Below, in pieces: positions 45,463 through 56,480 of a stretch of DNA of 64,000 nucleotides (the first letter of the stretch is position 1; the number at the start of each line of letters is the position of its first letter). The position numbers were made by a program, and so were the translations under genes. The notes beneath the pieces were generated by a model. That model ran no database searches. It worked only from the letters and a program-made list of their open reading frames with translations, and was not told where the DNA came from. The stretch is from Neoarius graeffei (taxonomy: Eukaryota; Chordata; Actinopteri; Siluriformes; Ariidae), in assembly GCF_027579695.1 (NCBI RefSeq), contig NC_083582.1, positions 5,924,878-5,988,877 of the forward strand, read 5' to 3'.

Positions 45463-46124
45463 CCGGCGCTCTAATGATTATGGTACGGTATGCTCCGATG
45501 CTGTTGTCAATTTCAACAAATCTAAGCAGTTTCTCGATTATGTTCATCGTGTCTTATATTAGATTTGGTTAGTTTTTTTCTTTTTTATCAGACATCTAGT
45601 TTTAGGTTTGTTTACCTGACATGTTTCGACGTACGTAACTGTCGTCTTCCTCAGAGTGTCACCGGATGTTGTTGGTGACGCATCTTATCAGCTGATGTTT
45701 CCAAAGGCGTGGCCTTCCTGTCTGGTTTGACAGGTCGGTCACGCCTTCTACTGTCTGTTCGTCCCCTGCAAAATGGCAATCCAGGAAACATCAGCTGATA
45801 AGATGCGTCACCAACAACATCCGGTGACACTCTGAGGAAGACGACAGTTACGTACGTCGAAACATGTCAGGTAAACAAACCTAAAACTAGATGTCTGATA
45901 AAAAAGAAAAAAACTAACCAAATCTAAGCAGTATTTTCAAAGCCATGTGACGTTTTTGTATTCAGCACAAGTTCAGCTACAATAAAATCTCTGTAGTCTG
46001 GATGTCATGATTGATTGTACTTTAAAAAAAAAAAAAAAAAGATAAATGAAGGTGCTGTAAAAATCAGTTTTAGAACGTGTGGAAAAACATGACCTTACCC
46101 ATTGGGACTTGACCTGAGGGGATT
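45463..46124 (+). mobile_element. piggyBac-like fragment, forward orientation
   Basis: Matches 28960-29190 in direct orientation: GCTCTAATGATTATGGTA, GTTGTCAATTTCAACAAATC, AAGCCATGTGACGTTTTTGT and TAAAAATCAGTTTTAGAAC. It is split by the foldback at 45531-45919 and then broken at 46125 by a Harbinger-like element. With the reversed piece to its left it forms a head-to-head arrangement absent from the 29-kb copy. Confidence 0.72.
45518..45932. mobile_element. Foldback retroelement-like insertion with 13-bp target duplication
   Basis: AAATCTAAGCAGT occurs at 45518-45530 and 45920-45932, while the 29-kb relative has it once. Between them, arms 45559-45708 and 45786-45927 are inverted copies (CAGACATCTAGTTTTAGGTT, TGACATGTTTCGACGTACGT, CATCTTATCAGCTGATGTTT) around an 80-bp spacer. 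The AAACATGTCAG-type arm resembles 3' ends of Penelope-like or other non-LTR elements, which often insert as inverted dimers; that assignment is inference. Confidence 0.72.
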
Positions 46125-46405
46125 TAAGGCTACATCCACACGACAACGGCAACGAGATGTTATTTAAAAAATTATCCAAAAAAAAAAAAAAAATTGTCCA
46201 AATGGGCAACTATCAGTAAAATATCAGGTCCATATGGCAACGCAATGCTTGCTGAAAACAATGCAATACACATGCCACACCTCTAGGGGCGCTGTAAGAC
46301 GGTCCCTTCAGAGACACCAGAACAATAGAAGTAAGGACGCATGCGCATAAACTATTATGCGCGAGACTTCATATTAGCCACAAAGTCAGAAAAATCTGTT
46401 CGTAA

Positions 46406-46801
46406 AATTACGTTAGGGCGGCACGGTGGTGTAGTGGTTAGCGCTGTCGCCTCACAGCAAGAAGGTCCTGGGTTCGAGCCCCGGGGCCGGCGAGGGCCTT
46501 TCTGTGTGGAGTTTGCATGTTCTCCCCGTGTCCGCGTGGGTTTCCTCCGGGTGCTCCGGTTTCCCCCACAGTCCAAAGACATGCAGGTTAGGTTAACTGG
46601 TGACTCTAAATTGAGCGTAGGTGTGAATGTGAGTGTGAATGGTTGTCTGTGTCTATGTGTCAGCCCTGTGATGACCTGGCGACTTGTCCAGGGTGTACCC
46701 CGCCTTTCGCCCGTAGTCAGCTGGGATAGGCTCCAGCTCGCCTGCGACCCTGTAGAAGGATAAAGCGGCTAGAGATAATGAGATGAGATGAAATTACGTT
46801 A
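46406..46801 (+). mobile_element. Full-length tRNA-derived SINE
   Basis: Body 46418-46790 flanked by AAATTACGTTA (46407-46417 and 46791-46801). The head GGGCGGCACGGTGGTGTAGT has an A-box-like region, and GGTTCGAGCCCC is the B box. The central domain TGTGTGGAGTTTGCATGTTC, CCACAGTCCAAAGACATGCA and the tail GATAAAGCGGCTAGAGATAA follow, ending in (GAGAT)n. It is the least degraded SINE in the window and defines the family present at 5838, 11781, 15868 and 56283. Confidence 0.92.
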
Positions 46802-47161
46802 TAATGACCAAATACAATGAAAAGTATTTTTCCAGTCTCACCTGTGAAAGGTAATCCCATGTGATCGCGTTTGGACGGCAAACCTGTTGGTACAGTTAAA
46901 CGCAGCACATGAATGAGGCATCTTTATTCTCCGCTTTGACCCATCCAATATGGCGGCGAGGATGACGTATGATTCTACGCGGAAGGCGGCGTCTTTAATG
47001 GTCCGGAATAAATTGAATGCTACATGTTGATGGATTAATTTGTTGTTCTACGCCCTTTTTGAGGAATGTATTGTAGGACTTAAACCAACATCTGAAGAGG
47101 TGAGATCGCTCCTTTTTTTCCCTATTTTTGCTGGCGGGATTGACTCTGCCCTAAGGGCTAT

Positions 47162-47162
<1 letters not shown>

Positions 47163-47198
<36 letters not shown>
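47163..47198. repeat. (CT)n microsatellite
   Basis: About 16 uninterrupted CT units. Confidence 0.95.
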
Positions 47199-47200
<2 letters not shown>

Positions 47201-47544
47201 TTGCACCATTACACAATAAATATTCACAGTGAAAATATTTTGTAAGCGCGTTTCATGAACCAAGTTATAGGATTTGTTGACAACTCGCATCGAGTTCATT
47301 ACACTTCTACCCGGCGTGAAGCACTCACAGTCATGTGGTTGTGACGTCATCGTAAACAAATCCGTTCTACTCATCCAGACGACTTCGCAACGGCACCGTT
47401 GCCAGATCTTTCCACTCTGGAACCCGTTCTCAAAAGATTGCGTTTTGGGCACCCAAAACGCCGGTGCCGTGTGGACGCCAGGCTGAAACGATAAACAATT
47501 GTATCAGATTCACCTGAATCCGTTGCCATGTGGACAGGGCCTAA

Positions 47545-47702
47545 GAGTCGGCAGTGGGAGGGGTTTTCACTTTTCTCGCTGAATAACCCTTTATCCCAAA
47601 ACAATACTGTAGGATATCCAAATCAGTGGAGCAGATTTAAGTTTTTGTGCTGGATCCATTCCTCAGACTGAACAGAACCACCTCAAGTGACCAAAAACGG
47701 TA
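47545..47702 (-). mobile_element. piggyBac-like fragment, inverted
   Basis: The reverse complement contains GGTCACTTGAGGTGGTTCTG, TTCAGTCTGAGGAATGGATC and AAAACCCCTCCCACTGCCGA, matching 29200-29370. It continues the fragment broken by the Harbinger-like MITE, but in opposite orientation to 45463-46124. This agrees with the palindromic interior of the intact copy. Confidence 0.65.
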
Positions 47703-48706
47703 ATTTTTTTTTTTCAATCAGTAATTGAAAAATCACAAAAAATAAAATTGACAAGAACTAGTTAGTTATCTAGCTCTGCTACTACTAATATATATTAGTG
47801 CACTAGACTGGCTAATGTAATACATCATAATTTAAATAATGCAAATGAAATGTAAACCACTCCCACCAGTATTCCAAATCTCTGTGTTCTTGGTGAACAT
47901 TCGGTATTCTCAGATCTGTTTATTTCTTGTTTACAGACACTCAGCAGATCTTGGAGTCTACAAGGGTGAGTCAATCCAGACACTTAAGTATTAAAAACAA
48001 AATGGAGATTATGTTTATTTAAAAAAAATAATAATAGATTTGGGACAGTTTATATTCCCATAAATTAATTTCACCCAATCAGGTTTGAGATTCCATCAGA
48101 GGTTCGACGTGGCCCTGAGAGTAACCGACTTCCTGTGGAGCCGAAGCGAGCTTTGTGCAGTTTGATATTTTATCAACTAAAACTTGAAAGTATTTTCTCC
48201 TCCACCTCCATTCTGTGGTGTAATCTTTTCTGGTGAATTGAGGATTTGTTAGGAATTAAAGTCTGCAGCCTCAAGTTACCATTTATAGTATTATTTATTA
48301 AACTTAAATTCTGGGGAAAAACATTTAAGGATTTTTTCTTTTCTCCTCCAGTTGGGACAGGTCATCTTGTTACAGGTTTTTTTCTTATGGTTCACAAATT
48401 TAAAAATGTGGGCGTGTCCCTGCATGAGGATTAATCTTCTTTCATTCCTTCTTGAGAATGGAACTGTTTTGTCGAGTCAGGTTTTGGGTAAACGGACATT
48501 TTTCTCTCGCTGTACCAGCATCGTGTGTTCATACGGGACAGGACTTGATCATAAATAAAAATTAAACATGTCGGATCAAGCGAGGGATTTTATTTTTGTC
48601 CCATGTCTCCCTGAAAAAAAAAAATAATGAGAGAAAAAGTGATCCCGAAGGTGAGTATATGTGACGAGCTGAGAGACTGATGTTGTGGTAAGTAAATACA
48701 ACCCCA
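47703..48706 (+). other. Non-coding sequence with possible plus-strand exons
   Basis: A good acceptor (CTTGTTTACAG) and donor (GTGAGT) bound 47937-47965, and a second acceptor precedes 48083. Both stay open in one joined frame, ending TGA near 48232, and ATAAATAAAAATTAAA lies near 48552. The peptide is unrecognised. This may be a lncRNA or chance. Confidence 0.3.
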
Positions 48707-49370
48707 ATTCCAAAAAAGTTGGGACAAAGTACAAATTGTAAATAAAAACGGAATGCAATAATTTACAAATCTCAAAAACCGATATTGTATTCACATAGAC
48801 AACATATCAAATGTCGAAAGTGAGACATTTTGAAATTTCATGCCAAATTATTGGCTCATTTGAAATTTCATGACAGCAACACATCTCAAAAAAGTTGGGA
48901 CGGGGCAATAAGAGGCTGGAAAAGTTAAAGGGACAAAAAAGGAACAGCTGAAGGACCAAATTGCAACTCATTAGGTCAATTGGCAATAGGTCATTAACAT
49001 GACTGGGTATAAAAAGAGCATCTTGGAGTGGCAGCGGCTCTCAGAAGTAAAGATGGGAAGAGGATCACCAATCCCCCTAATTCTGCGCCGACAAATAGTG
49101 GAGCAATATCAGAAAGGAGTTCGACAGTGTAAAATTGCAAAGAGTTTGAACATATCATCATCTACAGTGCATAATATCATCAAAAGATTCAGAGAATCTG
49201 GAAGAATCTCTGTGCGTAAGGGTCAAGGCCGGAAAACCATACTGGGTGCCCGTGATCTTCGGGCCCTTAGACAGCACTGCATCACATACAAAGAATCTCA
49301 CACAGTCTACAAAAGCTGTCCCAAGTCTCCCCCTGCTCTCCTCTACTTTAGTGACACCTATTCACAATAA
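48707..49370 (+). pseudogene. Tc1-like transposon, 5' half with transposase N-terminus
   Basis: The TIR starts at 48707 (TACAACCCCAATTCCAAAAA). A second copy of the AAAAAAGTTGGGAC motif at 48888-48903 is the inner binding site of an IR/DR-type Tc1 end. The open frame 48999-49370 encodes a paired-like helix-turn-helix: LRRQIVEQYQKGVRQCKIAK, then SLNISSSTVHNIIKRFRESG and GRKT. This recognises the TIR in the family. The second HTH and the DDE catalytic domain are missing, and no right TIR was found; sequence similarity stops near 49320. Confidence 0.85.
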
Positions 49371-50900
49371 ACAATACGGTTTATTTTTTGGTGGTTGTGG
49401 AGGAAATAATGTTTCACTCAGCCTTGTACATCATGACGATTTTGCTGCTGCTGTTTTCACCCGGGCAAATCCACAGAACTGCAGATAGAAGAGCATCCCT
49501 TACCCGTTGCACTGCGTTACAGTGAAGCGCTAGAGCTCACACTAGCTGGCTCTGTGACGAAGCGAACACGAGAGCTCTGCGCTAACACAGCTCGCAGACA
49601 GAGACACAGCGGAGGATGGAGAAAGCCACACTGTTCACGTCTGAAACTTAAGCCTCCTGCTGTAATCGTCTGAATGCCTGCAGTATGAAAATCCTCTGGA
49701 ATGCAGCGAGAGAGAGAATGCGATATCTTTAAAGGAAATGATGCAAGTCCCTGAAGCTGAACACATCTCCTGTTCTCCTCATCACACCAGGAGTAAATAG
49801 TGAACTTAATGTTCATTTAATATTCTAGCATTTTCTCTCTCAGCTGGCCGTGTGGATCGAGCAGGTGTCTCGCCAGCTCTCACTGTGGAAATATTTTTCC
49901 GTTGCGTCGTGTTCACACGCTCGGCGTTCAACAAACTATTAACGTGATCAAGCTTGAGCTCTCAGAAGGTCACAGAGAAATCAATCATCACATTTTATTC
50001 AACGCTGGATCAAAGTCTGGTGAACAAGCGTCACTAGACGTGTCAGACCCATTATTTCAGATTAGTTTTCTTAATTACAGTTAAGTAGAGATGCTGATAA
50101 TTTATCTAGTTTAAATATTCACTTAATGTAGCTTTATATACACACACAGCTTAGCAATATTTTGTGTTTTTTATATCATTATTAGGATATCATTTGTATT
50201 CTTATTTTATGTACGATATTTTAAATGCATTTGATCGTATATGCAGGAAAAATCCACTATATAAGTAATAAACATTATTATTGCTATTAATAGCTCAGTC
50301 ATTGCTTCGAGGTGGATCTCATCAAAAATTTTAAAAATGATACATCAAAGAACCGATTAATTTCTCAATCACTATTCATTGGTTCATCATTAGCCTTTGC
50401 GTCATCGTAATTATTTTGTTAATAGCACAGTGTAAAACATTTCAGAATTACTTTTCTACCCTCGTACCCAGATGACCTAATGAACGTCTCTGCAGCTTGA
50501 TCAGATCATCAGCGCTCACCACGGTTCAGGCTCCACGTCCGAGCAGAATTTCACATTCTTTCTGTTTCCCCAAGATAACGCAAACCACATTTTGTGACGA
50601 ACTGAACCTGAGCAGCAGGGTCTCGCTCACACCATAGCGGAGACGTTATTATCGGTTCTGAGCTGCTCTCGGAACAAAGACACCGTGTTCTGATGTGGAG
50701 GACAACAGGCTGCCTTAAAGACAGGAAACGCACACGGTGTAGACAGCCACAGTATACCATACACACTTCAGCAACCTCAGATCAACGTCCATTAATGACC
50801 TGAGGATAAATTGATCTCTCAACTGAAAATAAGCACGTAGTGATCAGTGCATGATGGTCCTTCCTCACTGCCTTTCTTTCTTTGCATGTACATGATAAAG
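49371..50900. other. Large-intron sequence with an old dispersed repeat
   Basis: 50640-50850 shares diverged words with 18890-19190 (GGAACAAAGACACCGTGTTC, CTCAACTGAAAATAAGCACG). Nothing else was recognised. Confidence 0.4.
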
Positions 50901-51413
50901 TACACTACCGTTCAAAAGTTTGGGGTCACTTTGAAATGTCCTTATTTTTGAAAGAAAAGCACTGTTCTTTTCAATGAAGATCACTTTAAACTAATCAGAA
51001 ATCCACTCTATACATTGCTAATGTGCTAAATGTGTGGTTTTTGGTGCAATATCTCCATAGGTGTATAGAGGCCCATTTCCAGCAACTCTCACTCCAGTGT
51101 TCTAATGGTACAATGTGTTTGCTCATTGCCTCAGAAGGCTAATGGATGATTAGAAAACCCTTGTACAATCATGTTAGCACAGCTGAAAACAGTTGAGCTC
51201 TTTAGAGAAGCTATAAAACTGACCTTCCTTTGAGCAGATTGAGTTTCTGGAGCATCACATTTGTGGGGTCGATTAAATGCTCAAAATGGCCAGAAAAATG
51301 TCTCGACTATATTTTCTATTCATTTTACAACTTATGGTGGGAAATAAAAGTGTGACTTTTCATGGAAAACACAAAATTGTCTGGGTGACCCCAAACTTTT
51401 GAATGGTAGTGTA
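50901..51413. mobile_element. Tc1-type MITE, uninterrupted copy
   Basis: Element 50903-51411 (509 bp) with ends CACTACCGTTCAAAAGTTTG and, reversed, CACTACCATTCAAAAGTTTG, flanked by TA. It is the empty-site reference for the nest at 21343-23624. Relative to that copy it lacks about 20 bp after TGTGCTAAATG. Confidence 0.94.
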
Positions 51414-51423
51414 TGGATGTTAT

Positions 51424-51545
51424 ACGAGCAGTGGAAGCTCAGAGGTTGGCGTTCGAGCTGTCGGATCTCGAGACTATTGACTGATTGAGTTTAAATCCTG
51501 GCACTGCCACTGCTGGGTCTTTATCGATGATTGTAACCTAACTTG
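51424..51545 (+). mobile_element. SINE-like fragment
   Basis: GGAAGCTCAGAGGTTGGCGTTCGAGC and AAATCCTGGCACTGCCACTG resemble the fragment at 16405-16600. Head and tail are incomplete. Confidence 0.4.
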
Positions 51546-51655
51546 CTCATAACCCTGAAGGCTGATGATACACAGGGCGACTTTCTGGGCAGTGTTGCTG
51601 GGCGATTACGCGTCGACACGTTCCCATTGAGATTGGGCAACGTCATTTCTATCTG

Positions 51656-52990
51656 AACTAGTTCAAGCTTTCGTTACCTCCAGGTTGGATTACTGTAATG
51701 CCTTACTGTCTGGATGGTCCAATAAGTGCATAAACAAGCTCCAGTTAGTTCAAAATGCAGCAGCAAGAGTCCTTACTAGAACTAGAAAATATGACCCCAT
51801 CACCCCTGTCTTATCCACACTGCATTGGCTCCCAATCAAATTTCGTATTGATTATAAAATACTACTGTTGACCTTTAAAGCACTGAATGGTCTCGCACCA
51901 CAGTACCTGAGTGAACTTCTGCTCCTCTATGACCTGCCACGCCTACTTAGATCAAAAGGTGCAGGCTATCTGCTGGTACCTCGTATAGTGAAGGCTATAT
52001 CAGGGGGCGGAGCCTTTTCTTACAAAGCCCCACAGTTATGGAACAGCCTTCCAAGTAGTGTTCGGGAATCAGACACAGTCTCAGTGTTTAAGTCTCAGCT
52101 GAAAACATACCTGTTTAGTCAAGCCTTGTGTTAATGGTGTTTGAGGTAAAGGAGTAGATCTGGAGGGTCCTCAGACAGAGTGTTTTGGTAAACTGGGATG
52201 TATGGATGCTGTCAGTCCCCACTCGCTCGCTCACTCGAGTTTGTTGACGGTGTAGTAGCTGCTGCTTTATGTCCCGGGGCCCCTCATGCCTGTGTTACCT
52301 TCCGGCTCTCCCCTTTTAGTTATGCTGTCATAGCTAGTTGCCGGAGTCCCTGCTTGTACTCAGTGCAATATGTATACTGTTCCTACTCATCAGGTGACAC
52401 TGGGCATACCTAACAACCTGTGTTTTCTCTCTCTTCCTCCTCCCCCCATCTGTCCCTCTGAGTTACATGTTGGTCCTGGGATCGAGATGCTGAACCTCTT
52501 CTGCTCCTCGGACCTGCCTGATCCATCCTGGTGCCCTGTGTCTGGTTGGAGTCTCATCACATCGCTCCTGTGGAGGACGGCCCCATGTGGACAGTTGGGT
52601 GTCACGCCTGGAGGACGCTCTGGACTCTTACAGTAATGCTTTTATGGTTGAGGACTGCAGTTGTCATGAACAGTTTTGCACTCAAGTTTCCATCAGTGAA
52701 GAGTTTATAACATCAACGAAGCTGACTTCATGTTAAAGTTGTTAATGTTATAGTCATGCTGTCTGTTGTTGCCCAAATGAGGATGGGTTCCCTTTTGAGT
52801 CTGGTTCCTCTTGAGGTTTCCTCATGTCGTCTGAGGGAGTTTTTCCTTGCCACCGTCGCCACAGGCTTGCTCATTGGGGATAGATTAGGGATAAAATTAG
52901 CTCATGTTTTAAGTCGTTCAAATTCTGTAAAGCTGCTTTGCGACAATGTTTATTGTTAAAAGCGCTATACAAATAAACCTGACTGAACGA
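51656..52990 (+). pseudogene. L2-type LINE, 3' part with C-terminal coding end
   Basis: The open frame 51685-52134 begins [20 protein letters not shown] and continues [50 protein letters not shown] and [11 protein letters not shown] to a natural stop. This is the conserved tail of L2/CR1-group reverse transcriptases in fish. The 3' UTR to 52990 ends in GCTTTGCGACAATGTTTATT and AAAAGCGCTATACAAATAAA, the recognition end of the family. The endonuclease and catalytic reverse-transcriptase domains are absent through 5' truncation, so it is inactive. Confidence 0.9.
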
Positions 52991-55900
52991 TTTTGATTGT
53001 TCTGGGCAATTTTTTAAGATCATCCAATCAGAGTACTAGCAGCAAATCACATGACCACCTGAGTGAGAGCTTCTGAAATTTAACAAAAGATGGCAGCGGA
53101 GCGAAGAAAAAAAAAAAAAGGCCAACGTATATCTTTTTATGGCGGTAAGTTGTTCTGTGTAAACCCAAAGTGCTGAATTTACCTCATCAAATGTTTATAA
53201 AACCAACAGACATCTATATTTTTTTTTCCAGCTAAGTGTAAACTGCTGTTAGCTACAGTAACTAGTGGTGGTTTTTGCCAACAAAGCTAGTGATAACTTT
53301 GAGCTAACTATGTCTGGATAACGTTAGCTCTCTTACGTCAAGTTAAAAGTGATGGACAGCTCATGATTTCTTTTTTTTTTGAGAGTTGTAACAGAGATTG
53401 TGGAACTTATTGTCTGATTTAATTCACATACGGAGCACGACTGCTTGTGAACCCGAGGGCGAAACAGTACAAACTTCAGGAGCTCTGCCACGCCCTTTTC
53501 CTCCTCAGCAGCGTCTCCTGCTCCATGTCCTTTTTTCGTTGAGATGAGAATTAAACGACGATGTTTTTGTGATGTGTCAGTTATTAGTTTTAGCATCTGT
53601 GATTTGAGGCTACTAGCATTTTTAAAGAGATTTAAAAAGGTGTTTAACAGAATGTGGTTATTTTGACTTACAAATGTTCAAATTCTCTTTTGACCAGGAG
53701 TGATTGATACTTGAGCCAATTAAAGGCTGAAGCCGAGACAAAAGTGACGCTGCAAATGTTTCAGTGTCCATCTTTGCGGTGTGTCTGTCTGTCTCTCCCT
53801 GGCAATAGATTTGCTGTTATCTGATTGGTTATTGCCCCGTGTATCATCAGCCTTAGCCCTCGCTTCATCTCTACATAAAGATGTAGTGGTGCTTTAGTCC
53901 TTTACTTAAGCAGATCAGCTTTCACATCATCATCTCGTAGATCGCAGACTAGCCGAGTCTCTGCAGTAACTCGCCGTTGTAGAGCTGCATTGCATCCTGG
54001 GACTTTGACCAACGTCTCCACGAGCCCTATGCTGGATTTCTCATTATGATGCGAGCATTGCCAGAAAACAGTGGGTGAGAAAAGAAACTCTTATGCTTTT
54101 GTTTTTTGAAGCTAACAATCACATTTATAAAAAAAAAAGTCCCCCCCCCCCCAGACATATTTGTATATTAAAATATTTAATGTTTTTTTTTAATGTCACT
54201 GGATAGAAGTGCAAAAGGTTTTTCTAGAAGGCTAAAACATCACCCCAGGGTAGAGGAAGGCTGCGGAGTTTGTCACGTTTGCACTGAACGATGCGGACAC
54301 GTTGCATGCTGGGAGCTGTGGGTTCCTCTGTGGCTCAGGTGCAAAACTACAAAACGAAACGTCTCACACTCAACATGGCTGAGAGTTAGAGAAGACCATT
54401 TACACCAGGTAGGACGGAAACAAGGTTTATTTTTAGCAGCAAAATAAACATTGTGTTTTAAAGCTGACTTATCCTCTCATAATATTCTCAAAATTTTAAC
54501 ACGTGAAGACCAGGCTATGCAAGACGTAAAAATAAAGTGCCCTTTTTAATCTTGTGCAGAACAAATGCTTCTTTAAAGATTACTCAGGAGTTAGGACATT
54601 TTAAATATAAAAGATTGAAGAAAAAAAAAAATCAGTCACTGTTTTGGTATTCCAAGTCAAAAACTTTCCAATTCAACAATCGTTTAAAAATGTTCATAAA
54701 ATAATTCCATATTTTGAGAAAAGTAATCATTTTTAAATGAACTGACGAATTTAACCTCAGAGAAAAAGTTATTTTAAAAAAGTCAGAATTTTGAGATAAA
54801 TCAGACCTTTGAGAAGTCAAACATGAGAGAAGTTAATATTTTAAGTAGGCAGACGTGTGAGATAATAAACCAGTTTTGAGACGAGTCAGAAGTTTGAGAT
54901 AAATGATAATTTTGAGAAAAGTCAGACATGAGATACTGAGTCAATATTCTGAGAGATAAATCCAATTATTGAGAAGTCAGAGTTTCAATATATTGCTGCT
55001 GTCAAAATTATGTTATGCAAGTTTTTTTTTTTTTTGTTTATAGCTGGTGGAAATGGCCTTCCATATATAGAGCACACACATGAGCAGAGCGAGTGCTACT
55101 GTAACGCACAGAGTAACTACCGTCACCAAGCACGACTCTCACAGCACGCACCGCGAGACGCTACACGAACTCTCTGACCCCAACACACGCCTTCTCCGGC
55201 CTTGACAGCTATCTCCTGTTCAGAGCACCGCGGCCGGTGTGAAGGCGTGTAACTCGAGACAGTGTTGTGTCTCTGTCTCCACTCCTCAGATTAGACAAGA
55301 CAGACAGAGATAAGGAGAAAAAGATGTTTAAGAGAAAGTAAGAGCGCAAGACGATGAGTGGGTGAGGAAGGACTGATATCAGTGTGAGGTCTGTAACGCT
55401 GCAAGACAAAATATGAACTTACATAACCTTAAACAGCTGTAGGTCGATTTGTAGAAAAACACGTGCTCGTTTCAAACATGAACCTACTCAATACACACGC
55501 ACACACGACGTCTCAAATATCACAAGGATAAACTCAGCAACAAATCACACCAGCTGCATTAATAACCGTCTCAGAGTCCTCATAAGGATAGGTGTGCGCG
55601 CGCGCACATTTAGACAACATTAGGTCAAAACGCTGAGAAAATGGAACCATTATTACCAGAGTACATCTGTGATTTTCGTCCTGTCTGAATCATTAATGCA
55701 AATCTTTACAAAATGTGTGTGTTGGTGTCAGAAAACATTCCACCGTAATTTACACACTAGAACGTCTCTCGAGTATTATACATACACACACCGACCCGAC
55801 GTGTTGGTAAAGATCCACTTTTATGCTGTGGGAAATGACTTTTCATGATATTTCTGAAGTATGTTGATGTTCTAGGAAGCGCATGCTGTACTGATTTAGG

Positions 55901-56282
55901 CCCAAACCAAGCCAAAATTACTGACTGAGCTCAAAAACACCAAACCATAAAACATCGAAAACGTCCAAAACAGACTTCTCAGAAGAGTGACACTTCTTGT
56001 GGTCTGAACCAAGTTATTGTTTTGGGAACATGTGTACGCACTTAGAAAAATTTTCACAAATTTAGAGTTCTTCAGTTGGCTGTCTGCTGTTGGAGGAGAA
56101 TGCTTAAAACTGAACGGTTCCTCATCAGAAGGTTCTCCAAGTAGAACCATTTAGAAGGATCAGAATCCTTAATTAACTAACATTTTTTACCAAGAGTTTA
56201 CCAAGCTGATGTTGACAGGTTCTAAGCATTAAGAAGAAAATGATGACAAATAATTTGAAGCTCGTACTACTGTACACATTTG
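52991..56282. other. Large-intron sequence, about 3.3 kb
   Basis: AT-rich, with G/C homopolymers (C run at 54141-54152) and T runs (53370, 55023). A GTCAGA-TTTGAGA(T/A)AA-like motif recurs irregularly at 54780-54980, a degenerate minisatellite. No exon was recognised. Confidence 0.4.
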
Positions 56283-56480
56283 GAGTCGTGTAGTGGTTAG
56301 CACTGTCGCCTCACAGCAAGAAGGCTCCGGGTTCGAACCTCATGGCCGAGTAGGGCCCTTTCGGTGTGGAGTTTGCATGTTCTCCTTGTGTCTGTGTGGG
56401 TTTCCTCAGAGTGCTGTGGTTCCCCCACAGTCCAAAGACATGCAGTTGGGCTAACTGGCTACTCTATATTGTCTGTTGAT
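56283..56480 (+). mobile_element. SINE fragment
   Basis: GTGTAGTGGTTAGCACTGTC, GGGTTCGAACCTCATGGCC (B box), GTGTGGAGTTTGCATGTTCT and CCCACAGTCCAAAGACATGC give the family of 46418-46790. The first bases of the head and the tail are missing. Confidence 0.82.

Larger units (their letters stand above)
46125..47544. mobile_element. PIF/Harbinger-like MITE carrying a SINE
   Basis: TAA duplicated at 46125-46127 and 47542-47544. Ends GGCTACATCCACACGACAAC and, reversed, GGCCCTGTCCACATGGCAAC. The interior has no transposase; it contains the SINE at 46418-46790, ATGGCGGC-type words near 46950 and a (CT)n tract. Without the SINE it is about 1.03 kb. Confidence 0.85.
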
